Assembly (NCBI RefSeq): GCF_004217045.1
Contig: NZ_SGXM01000011.1
Location: 62,001-126,000, forward strand
DNA: 64,000 bases
Direction of reading: 5' to 3'
Origin: Cupriavidus agavae
GTDB lineage: Bacteria; Pseudomonadota; Gammaproteobacteria; Burkholderiales; Burkholderiaceae
The notes beneath the pieces are model-generated. The model was not told the origin of the DNA, ran no database searches, and saw only the letters and a list, made by a program, of their open reading frames with translations. Both the position numbers and the translations under genes were made by a program. How positions within the stretch are numbered: the stretch's first letter is position 1; the number at the start of each line of letters is the position of its first letter. Positions 8,437 to 19,957 of the stretch are shown piece by piece.

Positions 8437-8500
8437 GTTGGGGGCTCCATCGGCGGGATTGCCATGCCGATGGAGTATAGCAATGGTGTCTGACGGGAAA

Positions 8501-9967
8501 TTACACCGTCTCAGCAGCCGGCACCCGCCCGAGTTCCACCCCCGCCACCTCGGCCCCCACTTCCGCCACGCGCAGCAGGTTGGTCGTGCCGCCCTGGCCG
8601 AACGGCATGCCGGCTGCGATGGTGATCTGGTCGCCCGGCGAGGCATACCCTTCCACCAGCGCGGCGCGGGCGGCGGCCTGCACCATTTCGTCCACGCTCT
8701 GCACGTCGGGACTGACCGTCGAGTGGACGCCCCAGGCAATGGCCAGCCGCCGCGCGATATCGAGGTTTGGCGTGATGCTGACGATGGGCGCGTCGGGACG
8801 CTCCCGCGCCGCGCGCAGCGCCGTGGCGCCCGACGACGTGTACGTGACCGTGGCCCTGGCGCCGATGATGTGGGTCACCTCGCGCAGCGCGGCGCAGATG
8901 GCGTCCTGGCGCGTGTTCAGCGGCGCCTCGTGCTGGGCGTCGATCAGTTTGAGATAGAGCGGGTCGCGTTCCACCTCGGCGATGATGCGGTCCATCATCG
9001 CCACGGCCGGCACCGGATGGCGGCCGTTGGCGGATTCGGCCGACAGCATCACCGCATCGGCGCCGTCGTAGATGGCGCTGGCCACGTCCGACGCTTCGGC
9101 GCGCGTCGGCACCGGCGAGTCGATCATCGATTCCAGCATCTGCGTGGCGATGACGACGGGCTTGCCCAGTTGGCGGCTGACACGCAGGATGCGCTTCTGC
9201 ACGCCGGGCACGCGCTCGGGCGGCAGTTCCACGCCGAGATCGCCCCGCGCCACCATCACGGCGTCAGAGACGCGCACGATTTCTTCCAGTTGCTGCAGCG
9301 CGGCCGGCTTCTCGATCTTGGACAGCACGCCCGCGCGGGTGCCGATGATCTCGCGCGCTTCCACGATGTCGGACGGCCGCTGCACGAACGACAGGGCGAT
9401 CCAGTCGGCGCCGAGTTCGAGTGCGAAGTCCAGGTCGCGCCGGTCCTTTTCGGTCAGCGCCGGGATCGGGATCACGGCATCGGGCACGTTTACGCCCTTG
9501 CGGTCGGACAGCGTGCCGTTGTTGGCCACGCGCGTGGTGATGCTGCCGCTGGCCACGTTCTCGATGTTCAGCCGCACCTTGCCGTCGTCGATCAGCAGCG
9601 ACTGCCCGGCGCTGGCCGCCTTGAACAGTTCGGGGTGGGGCAGGTACACGCGCGTGGCGTCACCGGGGGTGGGGTCGCTGTCGAGCACGAACGGGTCGCC
9701 CGCGCGCACAGCCACCTTGCCGGCCGCAAACGTGCCGATGCGCAGCTTCGGGCCCTGCAGGTCGGCCAGGATGGCGATGGGGCGGCCGGTCTCGGCCTCC
9801 ACCTGGCGCACCGCGTCGTAGCGGGCGCGGTGGTCGTCGTGGGTGCCGTGGCTGAAGTTCAGCCGGAACACGTCGGCCCCGGCGTCGAACAACTGGCGGA
9901 TCACGGCGATGTCGGAACTGGCCGGGCCCAGGGTGGCCAGGATCTTGGCTTTACGCTGGCGTCTCAT
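8501..9967 (-). CDS. pyk: Pyruvate kinase
   Basis: It converts phosphoenolpyruvate and ADP to pyruvate and ATP. The 488-residue protein shows the N-terminal RRQRKAKILATLGPASS, the substrate loop RLNFSHGTHDDH, ADLQGPKLRIG, the active-site signature LSKIEKPAAL and MVARGDLGVELP, followed by the C-terminal regulatory domain. GGAGAAGGAG precedes the ATG. It is the last gene of the glyoxylate operon, 47 bases after ttuD, where it completes the route from glycerate 2-phosphate (through enolase) to pyruvate. A dedicated isozyme for this pathway is likely but another pyk may exist elsewhere. Confidence 0.95.
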   Translation of the reverse strand: MRRQRKAKILATLGPASSDIAVIRQLFDAGADVFRLNFSHGTHDDHRARYDAVRQVEAETGRPIAILADLQGPKLRIGTFAAGKVAVRAGDPFVLDSDPTPGDATRVYLPHPELFKAASAGQSLLIDDGKVRLNIENVASGSITTRVANNGTLSDRKGVNVPDAVIPIPALTEKDRRDLDFALELGADWIALSFVQRPSDIVEAREIIGTRAGVLSKIEKPAALQQLEEIVRVSDAVMVARGDLGVELPPERVPGVQKRILRVSRQLGKPVVIATQMLESMIDSPVPTRAEASDVASAIYDGADAVMLSAESANGRHPVPAVAMMDRIIAEVERDPLYLKLIDAQHEAPLNTRQDAICAALREVTHIIGARATVTYTSSGATALRAARERPDAPIVSITPNLDIARRLAIAWGVHSTVSPDVQSVDEMVQAAARAALVEGYASPGDQITIAAGMPFGQGGTTNLLRVAEVGAEVAGVELGRVPAAETV

Positions 9968-10014
9968 TGTGTCTCCTTCTCCATCCTCTTGCGTTGCGTT
10001 CGGTGGCGCCCGGA

Positions 10015-11346
10015 TCAGACGATCAGGATCGCGCGGAAATCGTTGACGTTGGTGCGGGTCGGGCCGGTGACGATCAGGTCGTCCAGCGCGGCGAAGAACC
10101 CGTAGCCATCGTTGTTGTCGAGGTGTGCCCGCGCCGCCACGCCATGCGCCGCGGCGCGCGTCAGCGTGTCGGGCGCCAGCAGCGCGCCGGCGTTGTCCTC
10201 GGAGCCGTCGATGCCGTCGGTATCGCCCGCGATGGCGTGCACCCCGGGCAGTCCGTCGAGCGCCACGGCCAGCGCCAGCAGGAATTCGGCGTTGCGCCCG
10301 CCCCGGCCATCGCCGCGCACGGTGACGGTGGTCTCGCCGCCGGACAGGATCACGCACGGCTTCTGGAACGGCTGGCCGTGCGTGGCAACCTGGCGGGCGA
10401 TGGCGGCATGCACCTCGGCCACATCGCGCGCCTCGCCCTCGATGCTGTCAGAGAGAATGTGCGGCGTCAGGCCCAGTTCGCGTGCCCGCGCGGCGGCGGC
10501 TTCGAGCGATTGCTGGGCGCTGGCCAGCGTGACACTGCGGTGGCCGGCAAAACGCGCATCGCCCGGTTTTGGCGTTTCTCCGATGCCGTTTTCGAGGTGG
10601 GCCCGGACATTGGCCGGCACGTCGATGCCGTACTTGGCGATCACGGCCAGCGCGTCGGCGCATGTGGTGGCGTCGGGCAGCGTGGGGCCGCTGGCGATCA
10701 GCGTCGGGTCATCGCCGGGAATATCGGAAATCAGCAGCGTCTCGACGCGCGCCGGGGCGCACGCCAGCGCCAGCCGGCCGCCCTTGAGCGCCGAGAGGTG
10801 CTTGCGCACGCAGTTCATCTCGCCGATGCTCGCGCCGCTGCGCAACAGCGCCTTGTTCACGGCCTGCTTGTCGGCCAGCGTCAGGCCCGGTGCCGGCGCG
10901 GCAAGCAGCGCGGAACCGCCGCCAGAAATTAAGCAAAGTACGAGGTCATCGGTGGTCAGGCCCTGTACCAGTTCCACCATCCGCTGCGCGGCCTGCTGGC
11001 CCGCTGCATCGGGTACGGGGTGGGCGGCCTCGACCACTTCGATCCGGCGGCACGGCGCGCCGTGGCCGTAGCGCGTGACCACCAGCCCCGACAGTTCGCC
11101 CTGCCAGTGCGACTCCACGGCCCGCGCCATCGCGGCGGCGGCCTTGCCCGCGCCAATCACTACGGTGCGGCCCTTCGGCGGCTGCGGCAGATGCGGCGGC
11201 AGGCAGTGGCTGGCACTGACGGCGGCCACGGCCGTATCGAACAGGTCGCGCAGCAACGCGCGGGCCTGGTCGGGGTTGCGGTAGTCGGGGGAGCGCTGCG
11301 GCGTGAGCAGCGCGGCTTTGGCGTCGGGCGCGTCGGTGGCGAACAT
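10015..11346 (-). CDS. ttuD: Glycerate 2-kinase, MOFRL family (TtuD/GckA type)
   Basis: A 443-residue GckA/TtuD-type protein, historically named hydroxypyruvate reductase but in characterised members a glycerate 2-kinase. Visible motifs are VIGAGKAAAAMARA near the N-terminus, LISGGGSALLAAPAPG, NCVRKHLSALKGG, ISDIPGDDPTLIASGPT and the C-terminal MOFRL signature with ILSGGETTVTVRG and AGDTDGIDGSEDNAGA. It accepts glycerate made by GlxR and yields 2-phosphoglycerate for glycolysis and the adjacent pyruvate kinase. A 75-base gap with a hairpin separates it from glxR. Confidence 0.92.
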   Translation of the reverse strand: MFATDAPDAKAALLTPQRSPDYRNPDQARALLRDLFDTAVAAVSASHCLPPHLPQPPKGRTVVIGAGKAAAAMARAVESHWQGELSGLVVTRYGHGAPCRRIEVVEAAHPVPDAAGQQAAQRMVELVQGLTTDDLVLCLISGGGSALLAAPAPGLTLADKQAVNKALLRSGASIGEMNCVRKHLSALKGGRLALACAPARVETLLISDIPGDDPTLIASGPTLPDATTCADALAVIAKYGIDVPANVRAHLENGIGETPKPGDARFAGHRSVTLASAQQSLEAAAARARELGLTPHILSDSIEGEARDVAEVHAAIARQVATHGQPFQKPCVILSGGETTVTVRGDGRGGRNAEFLLALAVALDGLPGVHAIAGDTDGIDGSEDNAGALLAPDTLTRAAAHGVAARAHLDNNDGYGFFAALDDLIVTGPTRTNVNDFRAILIV

Positions 11347-11377
11347 GCAAGTCCTGAGGAATCTTCGGTAGTTCGAT

Positions 11378-11404
11378 GCAGCCGTCTCAAGATTGAGACG
11401 ACTG
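11378..11404 (-). promoter_or_regulatory. Intercistronic hairpin between glxR and ttuD
   Basis: GCAG, two mismatches, GTCTCAA, loop GA, TTGAGAC, two mismatches, CTGC. It lies in the only sizeable gap between glxR and ttuD and could stabilise or attenuate the polycistronic message. There is no T-run, so a full terminator is unlikely. Confidence 0.45.
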
Positions 11405-11421
11405 CAATGGCGCAGGGGTAG

Positions 11422-12345
11422 TTACTTCGCGCCCTTGGCGATCTCGTGGTTCGACATGATCTCGATCGCCCGGCACAGCGCCGAGTGATCTTGCTTGCCA
11501 AAGCCGTTCGCCGCGCAGGTGTTGAACAGTTCCTGCGCCGTGGCCGTGTTCGGCAGCGCCACGCCCAGCGCCTTGGCGCCTTGCAGGGCCAGGTTCAGAT
11601 CCTTCTGGTGCAGTTCGATGCGGAAGCCCGGATCGAAGGTGCGCTTGACCATGCGCTCGCCGTGCACTTCAAGAATCCGCGATGCCGCGAAGCCGCCCAT
11701 CAGCGCCTGGCGCACCTTGGCCGGATCGGCGCCGGCCTTCGACGCGAACAGCAGCGCCTCGGACACGGCCTGGATGTTCAGCGCCACGATGATCTGGTTG
11801 GCCACCTTGGTGGTCTGGCCGTCGCCGTTGCCGCCCACGAGCGTGATGTTCTTGCCCATCAGTTCGAACAGCGGCTTGACCTGATCGAACGCTTCGGACG
11901 GGCCGCCGACCATGATCGTCAGCGAGGCGGCCTTGGCGCCCACTTCGCCGCCCGAGACCGGTGCGTCCAGGTACGAGGCGCCCAGCTTGTTGATGCGGGC
12001 GGCAAAGTCCTTGGTGGCGATCGGCGAAATCGAGCTCATGTCCACCACGATCTTGCCGTAGGTGGCTTCCTTGCCGGCGGCCTTGAACGCGGCGGCCACG
12101 CCCTTCTCGGCGAACAGCACGGCTTCCACGTGCGGGGTGTCCGGCACCATGATGACCACGATGTCGGCACGCTTGGCCACTTCCTCGGCGCTGGTGCAGA
12201 CCGTGACGCCGGCATCCACCAGGAACTGAGGCGCCGGGTTCACGTCATGCACGAACAGCGTGTGGCCAGCCGCGCGAAGATGGCCCGCCATCGGCGCGCC
12301 CATGATGCCGAGTCCGATAAAGCCGATGTTTTTCTGGTTTGCCAT
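11422..12345 (-). CDS. glxR: Tartronate semialdehyde reductase (2-hydroxy-3-oxopropionate reductase)
   Basis: It reduces tartronate semialdehyde to D-glycerate with NAD(P)H. The 307-residue beta-hydroxyacid dehydrogenase has the Rossmann motif IGFIGLGIMGAPMAGHL at 8-24, the substrate signature DAPVSGGEVGAKAASLTIMV, and the catalytic lysine in TTKVANQI. The C-terminal helical domain is complete. ATG 12345 follows a GGAGACAA ribosome site. It lies between hyi and ttuD, the order expected for glyoxylate use. A hairpin of the dispersed family occupies part of the 93-base gap to hyi. Confidence 0.95.
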   Translation of the reverse strand: MANQKNIGFIGLGIMGAPMAGHLRAAGHTLFVHDVNPAPQFLVDAGVTVCTSAEEVAKRADIVVIMVPDTPHVEAVLFAEKGVAAAFKAAGKEATYGKIVVDMSSISPIATKDFAARINKLGASYLDAPVSGGEVGAKAASLTIMVGGPSEAFDQVKPLFELMGKNITLVGGNGDGQTTKVANQIIVALNIQAVSEALLFASKAGADPAKVRQALMGGFAASRILEVHGERMVKRTFDPGFRIELHQKDLNLALQGAKALGVALPNTATAQELFNTCAANGFGKQDHSALCRAIEIMSNHEIAKGAK

Positions 12346-12388
12346 TGTTGTCTCCAGGGTGGTGTAGATGAATTCGGTACGGTGTTCT

Positions 12389-12415
12389 TCCCTCTCCCGC
12401 TTTGCGGGCGAGGGG
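12389..12415. repeat. Intergenic hairpin of the CTCCCGC/GCGGGAG family, copy 3
   Basis: CCCTC, T, CCCGC, loop TTT, GCGGG, C, GAGGG. Unlike most copies it lies inside an operon, between hyi and glxR, so it is unlikely to be a full terminator there. Confidence 0.6.
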
Positions 12416-12438
12416 AGCAAAAACAGGCGGTGAGGTGC

Positions 12439-13218
12439 TTAAACCCCCATCGCCTTGCGCCACCCCAGCCCTTCCTCGGTGGTCGTCTTCGGCTTGTACT
12501 CGCAGCCGATCCAGCCGGCGTAGCCGATCTCGTCGAGGAAGCGGAACAGGTACGGATAGTTCAGCTCGCCGGTGCCGGGTTCGTTGCGGCCCGGGTTGTC
12601 GGCCAGTTGCACGTGGCGGATCTTCGGCAGGTTGGCGCGGATCGTGTTGGCGATCTCGCCCTCCATGCGTTGCATGTGATAGATGTCGTACTGCACGTAG
12701 AGGTTGGGCGCGTTGACCTGGCTGATCAGGTCCACCGCCTGCTGGGTGCGCGACAGGAAGAAGCCGGGGATGTCGAACGTGTTGATCGGCTCGACCAGCA
12801 GGTCGATCTGCTCCTTCTGCAGCGCGCTGGCGGCGAAACGCAGGTTCTCCACCAGCGTCTCGCCGGCCTGCTCGCGCTTCACGTTCGGCGGCACGATGCC
12901 CACCAGGCAGTTCAGTTGCCGCACGCCCAGCACCTTGGCGTACTTGATGGCCTCGCCCACGCCGTCCTGGAACTCGCCCACGCGGTCCGGATGGCAGGCA
13001 ATGCCGCGCTCGCCCGCTTCCCACTTGCCGGCGGGCAGGTTGTGCAGCACGAGGTCGAGCTGGAAGCGGTTCAGCCGGTCGGCGATCTGGTCGGCATGGA
13101 ACGCGTAGGGAAACAGGAACTCCACGCCGCGGAAGCCCGCGCGCGCGGCGGCCTCGAAGCGGTCGAGGAAGCCCACTTCATTGAACAGCATCGTCAGGTT
13201 GGCTGCGAGCTTTGGCAT
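12439..13218 (-). CDS. hyi: Hydroxypyruvate isomerase
   Basis: It interconverts hydroxypyruvate and tartronate semialdehyde. The 259-residue TIM barrel (E. coli Hyi has 258) begins PKLAANLTMLFNEVGFLDRF and shows VEFLFPYAF, LLVEPINTFDIPGFFLS (metal-binding Glu), QYDIYHMQRMEG and GCEYKPKTTTEEGL with the second catalytic Glu. It is 124 bases after gcl in the same orientation. Together with Gcl and GlxR it balances the two isomers formed from glyoxylate. Confidence 0.93.
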   Translation of the reverse strand: MPKLAANLTMLFNEVGFLDRFEAAARAGFRGVEFLFPYAFHADQIADRLNRFQLDLVLHNLPAGKWEAGERGIACHPDRVGEFQDGVGEAIKYAKVLGVRQLNCLVGIVPPNVKREQAGETLVENLRFAASALQKEQIDLLVEPINTFDIPGFFLSRTQQAVDLISQVNAPNLYVQYDIYHMQRMEGEIANTIRANLPKIRHVQLADNPGRNEPGTGELNYPYLFRFLDEIGYAGWIGCEYKPKTTTEEGLGWRKAMGV

Positions 13219-13342
13219 TGTGATGTCTCTCTCGGTGTCGGGGAAAAAGCGCCGCACCTGCCCCAGGGCCAGGGCAGGGCGGCTTGCTGCTGCGGGAAAC
13301 GTGAAACTAGTAGAACTACGATGCCGGAGACGCTGGCGAGAC

Positions 13343-15127
<1,785 letters not shown>

Positions 15128-15225
15128 GTCTGTCTCCAATACGCTCAAAAACATGGGTGAATGTCGTTCTGGCGTTGATGCTATGCCCGGGTGGGGGGCG
15201 GGATAAACGGAAGGACGATCACTTG

Positions 15226-15248
15226 ATTCGATACCCCGGGTATCGAAT
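15226..15248. promoter_or_regulatory. Perfect 23-bp palindrome upstream of gcl, probable LysR-type operator
   Basis: Arms ATTCGATACCC and GGGTATCGAAT flank a single central C. The site is 99 bases upstream of the gcl start and inside a T-N11-A frame as used by LysR-type regulators. A LysR gene lies 1 kb to the right. It could also control the divergent membrane-protein gene at 15422. Confidence 0.7.
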
Positions 15249-15421
15249 TGCGCAGCATGGCCGGCGGGGATGCGGCGTATTGGAAACTCCGGCTACGCCG
15301 CGTGGCTCGGAAGGCAAGACCCCGGTACGCGCGGAAAACCTGCGATCCGGTACGTTTTCGGGGTATCGCCCGCAACGGGGGCGGGCCAGAATAGCGGTTT
15401 CGGAATCACCCCTGCCTTGCC

Positions 15422-16102
15422 ATGTACACGCGGCTGCCGAGCACCTATGAACTGATCGAAGCCCTGCAGACGGCGCCCGCCCCGAAGCGGCCAGACGGCT
15501 GGCTCGGCACGGTCCTGTGGGCGGGGTTCGTCCTGGCGCTGGTGCCGTCGCTGGTTGCAGGCGGGGCGCTGGTCTGGTTCCATCAGGTGCTTCTGAAGCC
15601 ACCCGCGCCATGGTTGCCGCAGGCTTTCCACGGGTTGCTGGCGCTGAGCGGCGCCTTCTACGTGGCGGCTTGGGGCGTCAGGCTGCTGGGCGGCCGTGAT
15701 GCACTGCGGCATCCGCTGCGCTGGCTGTCGCGTCGAATCGATACCCAGAGCGACGTCGAAAACGCGCTCTTGCTGCGGTTGGGCCGGATTCCGGCCCTGC
15801 AACTGCGCGCGAGGCAGCGCCGCGTGGCACTGCACGCGCGCCTCTGGGAAGGCGGCGCCCGCACCGTAGCGCTGATCCTGGCGCTGGCACCGGCGGCCGT
15901 GGTGCTGGCCGATGGCGTCGCCGTGATGGCGCCCGGCCATGGCCCGGCGCTGGCGGCGGTCTACGGCGTGGTGCTCGTGGTGGGGGCGGCGTTCGCGCTG
16001 TTCGCCCAGTTGCAGTGCAGCACGCCGTTGCGCCGGCTGGCCCATGTGCTGGGCGAGGCCGCGGAAATCAGCGAGGCGCTGCCCCGTCCGCGCCAGCCGT
16101 GA
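15422..16102 (+). CDS. Hypothetical inner-membrane protein, four membrane segments
   Basis: A 226-residue protein that I do not recognise. Hydrophobic segments lie near 28-52 (VLWAGFVLALVPSLVAGGAL), 66-88, 145-165 and 175-198; the loop between the second and third is basic (LRHPLRWLSRRID, LQLRARQRRV). No cofactor or catalytic motif is seen. The codon bias matches its neighbours. No good ribosome site precedes ATG 15422. It is divergent from gcl and 109 bases before the LysR gene, so it shares the control region; a role in transport or membrane sensing for the glyoxylate pathway is only a guess. Confidence 0.7.
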   Translation: MYTRLPSTYELIEALQTAPAPKRPDGWLGTVLWAGFVLALVPSLVAGGALVWFHQVLLKPPAPWLPQAFHGLLALSGAFYVAAWGVRLLGGRDALRHPLRWLSRRIDTQSDVENALLLRLGRIPALQLRARQRRVALHARLWEGGARTVALILALAPAAVVLADGVAVMAPGHGPALAAVYGVVLVVGAAFALFAQLQCSTPLRRLAHVLGEAAEISEALPRPRQP

Positions 16103-16211
16103 CCGTGGGCCATAGCGTGCCGCGGATATCGTCCATCGGCACGCGGGGATGGGCGGCAAGCCTGTCATGCCCCACAATCCGGGCAGGAGACAACTGGCTT
16201 GGCCGGGCAGA

Positions 16212-17123
16212 ATGGACAAACTCAAACAGATCGAAGCATTCATCGCCGTGGTCGAACACGGCAGCATGGCGGCGGCGGCGCTGACGCAGAACGTCACGCC
16301 GGTGATGATCGGCCGCCGCATCAACGCGCTGGAATCGCGCATCGGGGTCAAGCTGCTGCACCGCTCCACGCGGCGCATCGTCGTGACCGAGCAGGGCGCG
16401 GCGTTCATGGAGCAGTGCAAGAAGGCGCTCTCTGACCTCGATCGCGCCGAGATGCTGATCGCCGAGGGCAAGCACAAGGCCACCGGACACCTGATCGTGT
16501 CGGCGCCCGCCGCGTTCGGCCGCAAGCACGTGGCGCCCCACGCGCCGGCGTTTCTGGCCGCCAACCCCGACGTGCAGGTCTCGTTCAACCTGACCGACCG
16601 CGTGGTGGACCTCGTGCGCGAGGGCTATGACGTCGGCATCCGCATCGGCGGCGCCATCGATCCCAATTTCGTGGCGATCAAGCTGGCCGTGAACAAGCGG
16701 GTGGTGTGCGGCACGCCGGCCTATTTTGCGAAGTACGGCGTGCCGCACACGCTCGAAGATCTCGAAAAGCACAACTGCCTGGCGTTCAATCTGCAGGGCG
16801 GCCAGCAGCGCGGCTGGTACTTCCAGCAGAACGGCAAGACCGTGACGGTGCGCGTGAACGGCAATCTCGACTGCAACGATGGCGAACTGCTGCACCGCTG
16901 GACCGGCGAGAGCCTGGGCCTGGGCTGGCGCTCCACGTGGGAAATCCTGCCCCAGCTCGACAGCGGCGAACTGATCACGGTGCTCGACGAATACGCCTTG
17001 CCCGACTACGACATCCTGGCCGTGTACCCGCAGCAGCGCCCGGTGCCGGCAAAGATCCGCTTCTTCATCGAACACCTCAAGCAGGCCTTTGCAAAGCCGG
17101 GGTACTGGACGGGAAGAAGCTGA
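16212..17123 (+). CDS. LysR-family transcriptional regulator, probable regulator of the gcl operon
   Basis: A 303-residue LysR regulator with the N-terminal winged helix (MDKLKQIEAFIAVVEHGSMA; recognition helix ALTQNVTPVMIGRRINALES) and a periplasmic-binding-like effector domain (about 90-300). An in-frame ATG at 16149 would add 21 residues without homology. It follows the hypothetical membrane gene in the same direction and lies divergent to the gcl operon, the usual arrangement for a LysR activator and its target. Effector is unknown; a glyoxylate-related metabolite is plausible. A hairpin follows about 40 bases after the stop. Confidence 0.85.
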   Translation: MDKLKQIEAFIAVVEHGSMAAAALTQNVTPVMIGRRINALESRIGVKLLHRSTRRIVVTEQGAAFMEQCKKALSDLDRAEMLIAEGKHKATGHLIVSAPAAFGRKHVAPHAPAFLAANPDVQVSFNLTDRVVDLVREGYDVGIRIGGAIDPNFVAIKLAVNKRVVCGTPAYFAKYGVPHTLEDLEKHNCLAFNLQGGQQRGWYFQQNGKTVTVRVNGNLDCNDGELLHRWTGESLGLGWRSTWEILPQLDSGELITVLDEYALPDYDILAVYPQQRPVPAKIRFFIEHLKQAFAKPGYWTGRS

Positions 17124-17164
17124 ACGAATCGGGCGCGGAAGGAAGGCGCGGAAGGAAGGGGGGA

Positions 17165-17189
17165 GGGCGCCGGCACGAAACCGGCGCCC
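17165..17189 (+). terminator. Hairpin after the LysR gene
   Basis: GGGCGCCGG, loop CACGAAA, CCGGCGCCC: a 9-bp perfect stem 41 bases after the LysR stop. No T-run follows on this strand. Confidence 0.5.
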
Positions 17190-17195
17190 GGAATG

Positions 17196-17226
17196 AAAAA
17201 GCCCGCAGCCATTGCGGTCTGCGGGC
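17196..17226 (-). terminator. Rho-independent terminator of the GntR gene
   Basis: Read on the minus strand: GCCCGCAG, a 10-nt loop, CTGCGGGC and then TTTTT. Stem and T-run face the GntR gene that ends at 17370, so it serves that gene; the LysR gene on the other strand may use the same structure. Confidence 0.75.
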
Positions 17227-17369
17227 AGCCCTTCTTGCGAAGGACGGGGAGAGCTCATGAAGTGCGCCCCCGCAACTCCATGGCGAGAGGAATGATGCGC
17301 CTTCCCGCCGGTTCCGTCCTTGATGTCGATCAAGCGCCGATCAAGCGGCCGATCAACCTCGCCGCAGCT

Positions 17370-18062
17370 TCAGGCCAGCAGCGCCGCCACCAGGTCCTTG
17401 GCACGCGCCGCCGCCGGGACTTCCTCGAAGTGCAGCGCGCTTTCTACGTGGTTCAGGTGTTCCACCATCAGTTGCACGGCGCGGTCGGCATCGCCGGCCC
17501 GGGCGGCGTCGATGAACGCGCGATGCTCGTCCGACGAGCACGTGGCATCGCGCCGGCTCTGGTACAGCATGGTGATCACCGCGCTGCGCATCGACAGCTC
17601 GCGCATGATTTCCGTCAGCACGTTGTTGCCGGCCACCTCGGCCAGCACGATGTGGAAATCGCCGAGCAGCCGCGTGCGGGTCTGGGCGTCGGTGCCGGCC
17701 AGTGACTTGCGCTCGGACGCGAGGTGCTTTTCGATCCGCTTGTAGTCGGCTGCCGTGGCGCGCGCCACGAACTCGCGGGCCAGCGCGGCCTCCAGGATGC
17801 GGCGCACGGCAAACACCTCGCGCGCCTCTTCGGCGCTGGGCTTGGCCACGAACGCGCCCTTGTCCGGCACGATCTGGATGACCTTGTCCTTCGACAGCAT
17901 CAGCAGCGCCGCGCGCACCTTGGTGCGGCTGACGCGGTAGACGCTGGCCAGCGCCTCCTCGCGCAGCTTGGTGCCGGGCGGCAGCCGGTGCGAGACGATG
18001 GCGGCGACGATGTCGTCGGCGATCGCCTCGGCGGTCATGTCAGGATCGATGTGCTCGGGCAT
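17370..18062 (-). CDS. GntR/FadR-family transcriptional regulator
   Basis: A 230-residue regulator with the N-terminal GntR winged helix (about 10-75; LPPGTKLREEALASVYRVSR, then RTKVRAALLMLSKDKVIQIV) and an all-helical FCD ligand domain (about 85-215) whose His/Asp metal pattern appears as DFHIVLAEVAGN and H...HLNHVESAL. It lies downstream of the DctA-type carrier on the same strand with 53 bases between, and probably controls the carrier and the divergent hydrolase genes. Ligand unknown. Confidence 0.85.
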   Translation of the reverse strand: MPEHIDPDMTAEAIADDIVAAIVSHRLPPGTKLREEALASVYRVSRTKVRAALLMLSKDKVIQIVPDKGAFVAKPSAEEAREVFAVRRILEAALAREFVARATAADYKRIEKHLASERKSLAGTDAQTRTRLLGDFHIVLAEVAGNNVLTEIMRELSMRSAVITMLYQSRRDATCSSDEHRAFIDAARAGDADRAVQLMVEHLNHVESALHFEEVPAAARAKDLVAALLA

Positions 18063-18115
18063 GTTGTGCGCGCGTGGCTTGCCAGACCTGCGCGGGTGAC
18101 TGGAATGGCGTGATT

Positions 18116-19528
<1,413 letters not shown>

Positions 19529-19781
19529 CGTTTGTCTCCGTGCCGGGCTGGTCCGTGGCGCCTGAGGCGTCATCGGCCGGCCCTGATCTGGTTCAGGATT
19601 GCCCAGCCGTCACATGTCTGGCGATGCGTGCGTGGCGGCCGGTCTGGCGGCATCGGGCGCCAGGCTGACTGCGGGCCTGGCACCGCGCGGAAAGCCCCCC
19701 TGTTGAGGCGGAATCCACGCCATCCACTTGTCGGGACCGGATTGTCCGGGGTGGATTGTCGGTGCGTGCAGGCCAATATAG

Positions 19782-19802
19782 TGCATATCATTTTTGTATG
19801 CA
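19782..19802. promoter_or_regulatory. Candidate GntR operator (TGCATA-N9-TATGCA)
   Basis: A 6-bp perfect inverted repeat around nine bases, in the AT-rich core of the divergent control region. Its position just before the extended -10 at 19819 would let a bound regulator block transcription of the hydrolase operon. Confidence 0.5.
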
Positions 19803-19818
19803 ATTTTTGAATTCACTG

Positions 19819-19827
19819 TGCTAGTAT
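19819..19827 (+). promoter_or_regulatory. Extended -10 promoter for the amidohydrolase operon
   Basis: TGCTAGTAT gives the TGn extension and a TAGTAT -10. A weak TGCAAT -35 lies 17 bases upstream, overlapping the inverted repeat. The implied leader is about 120 bases. Confidence 0.45.
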
Positions 19828-19957
19828 CGATTGCACAGAATAGAGCGACGAGACTGAGCTTCGGCATGGGCGCCCGCCCGGCTGGCCCGCGACTTGCACG
19901 CTGACCGGCTTTCCTGACTACCAGGCTCAGGCAACTTTCAGCAGGAGACACACGCAC

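Larger units (their letters stand above)
19529..19957. other. Control region between the dctA-type gene and the amidohydrolase gene
   Basis: A 429-base divergent intergenic region. The half next to the carrier is GC-rich and contains two copies of GGATTGTC near 19740-19760 as the only obvious repeats. The section 19770-19840 is strikingly AT-rich compared with the rest and holds the inverted repeat and extended -10 listed separately. No small gene is supported. Confidence 0.5.
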
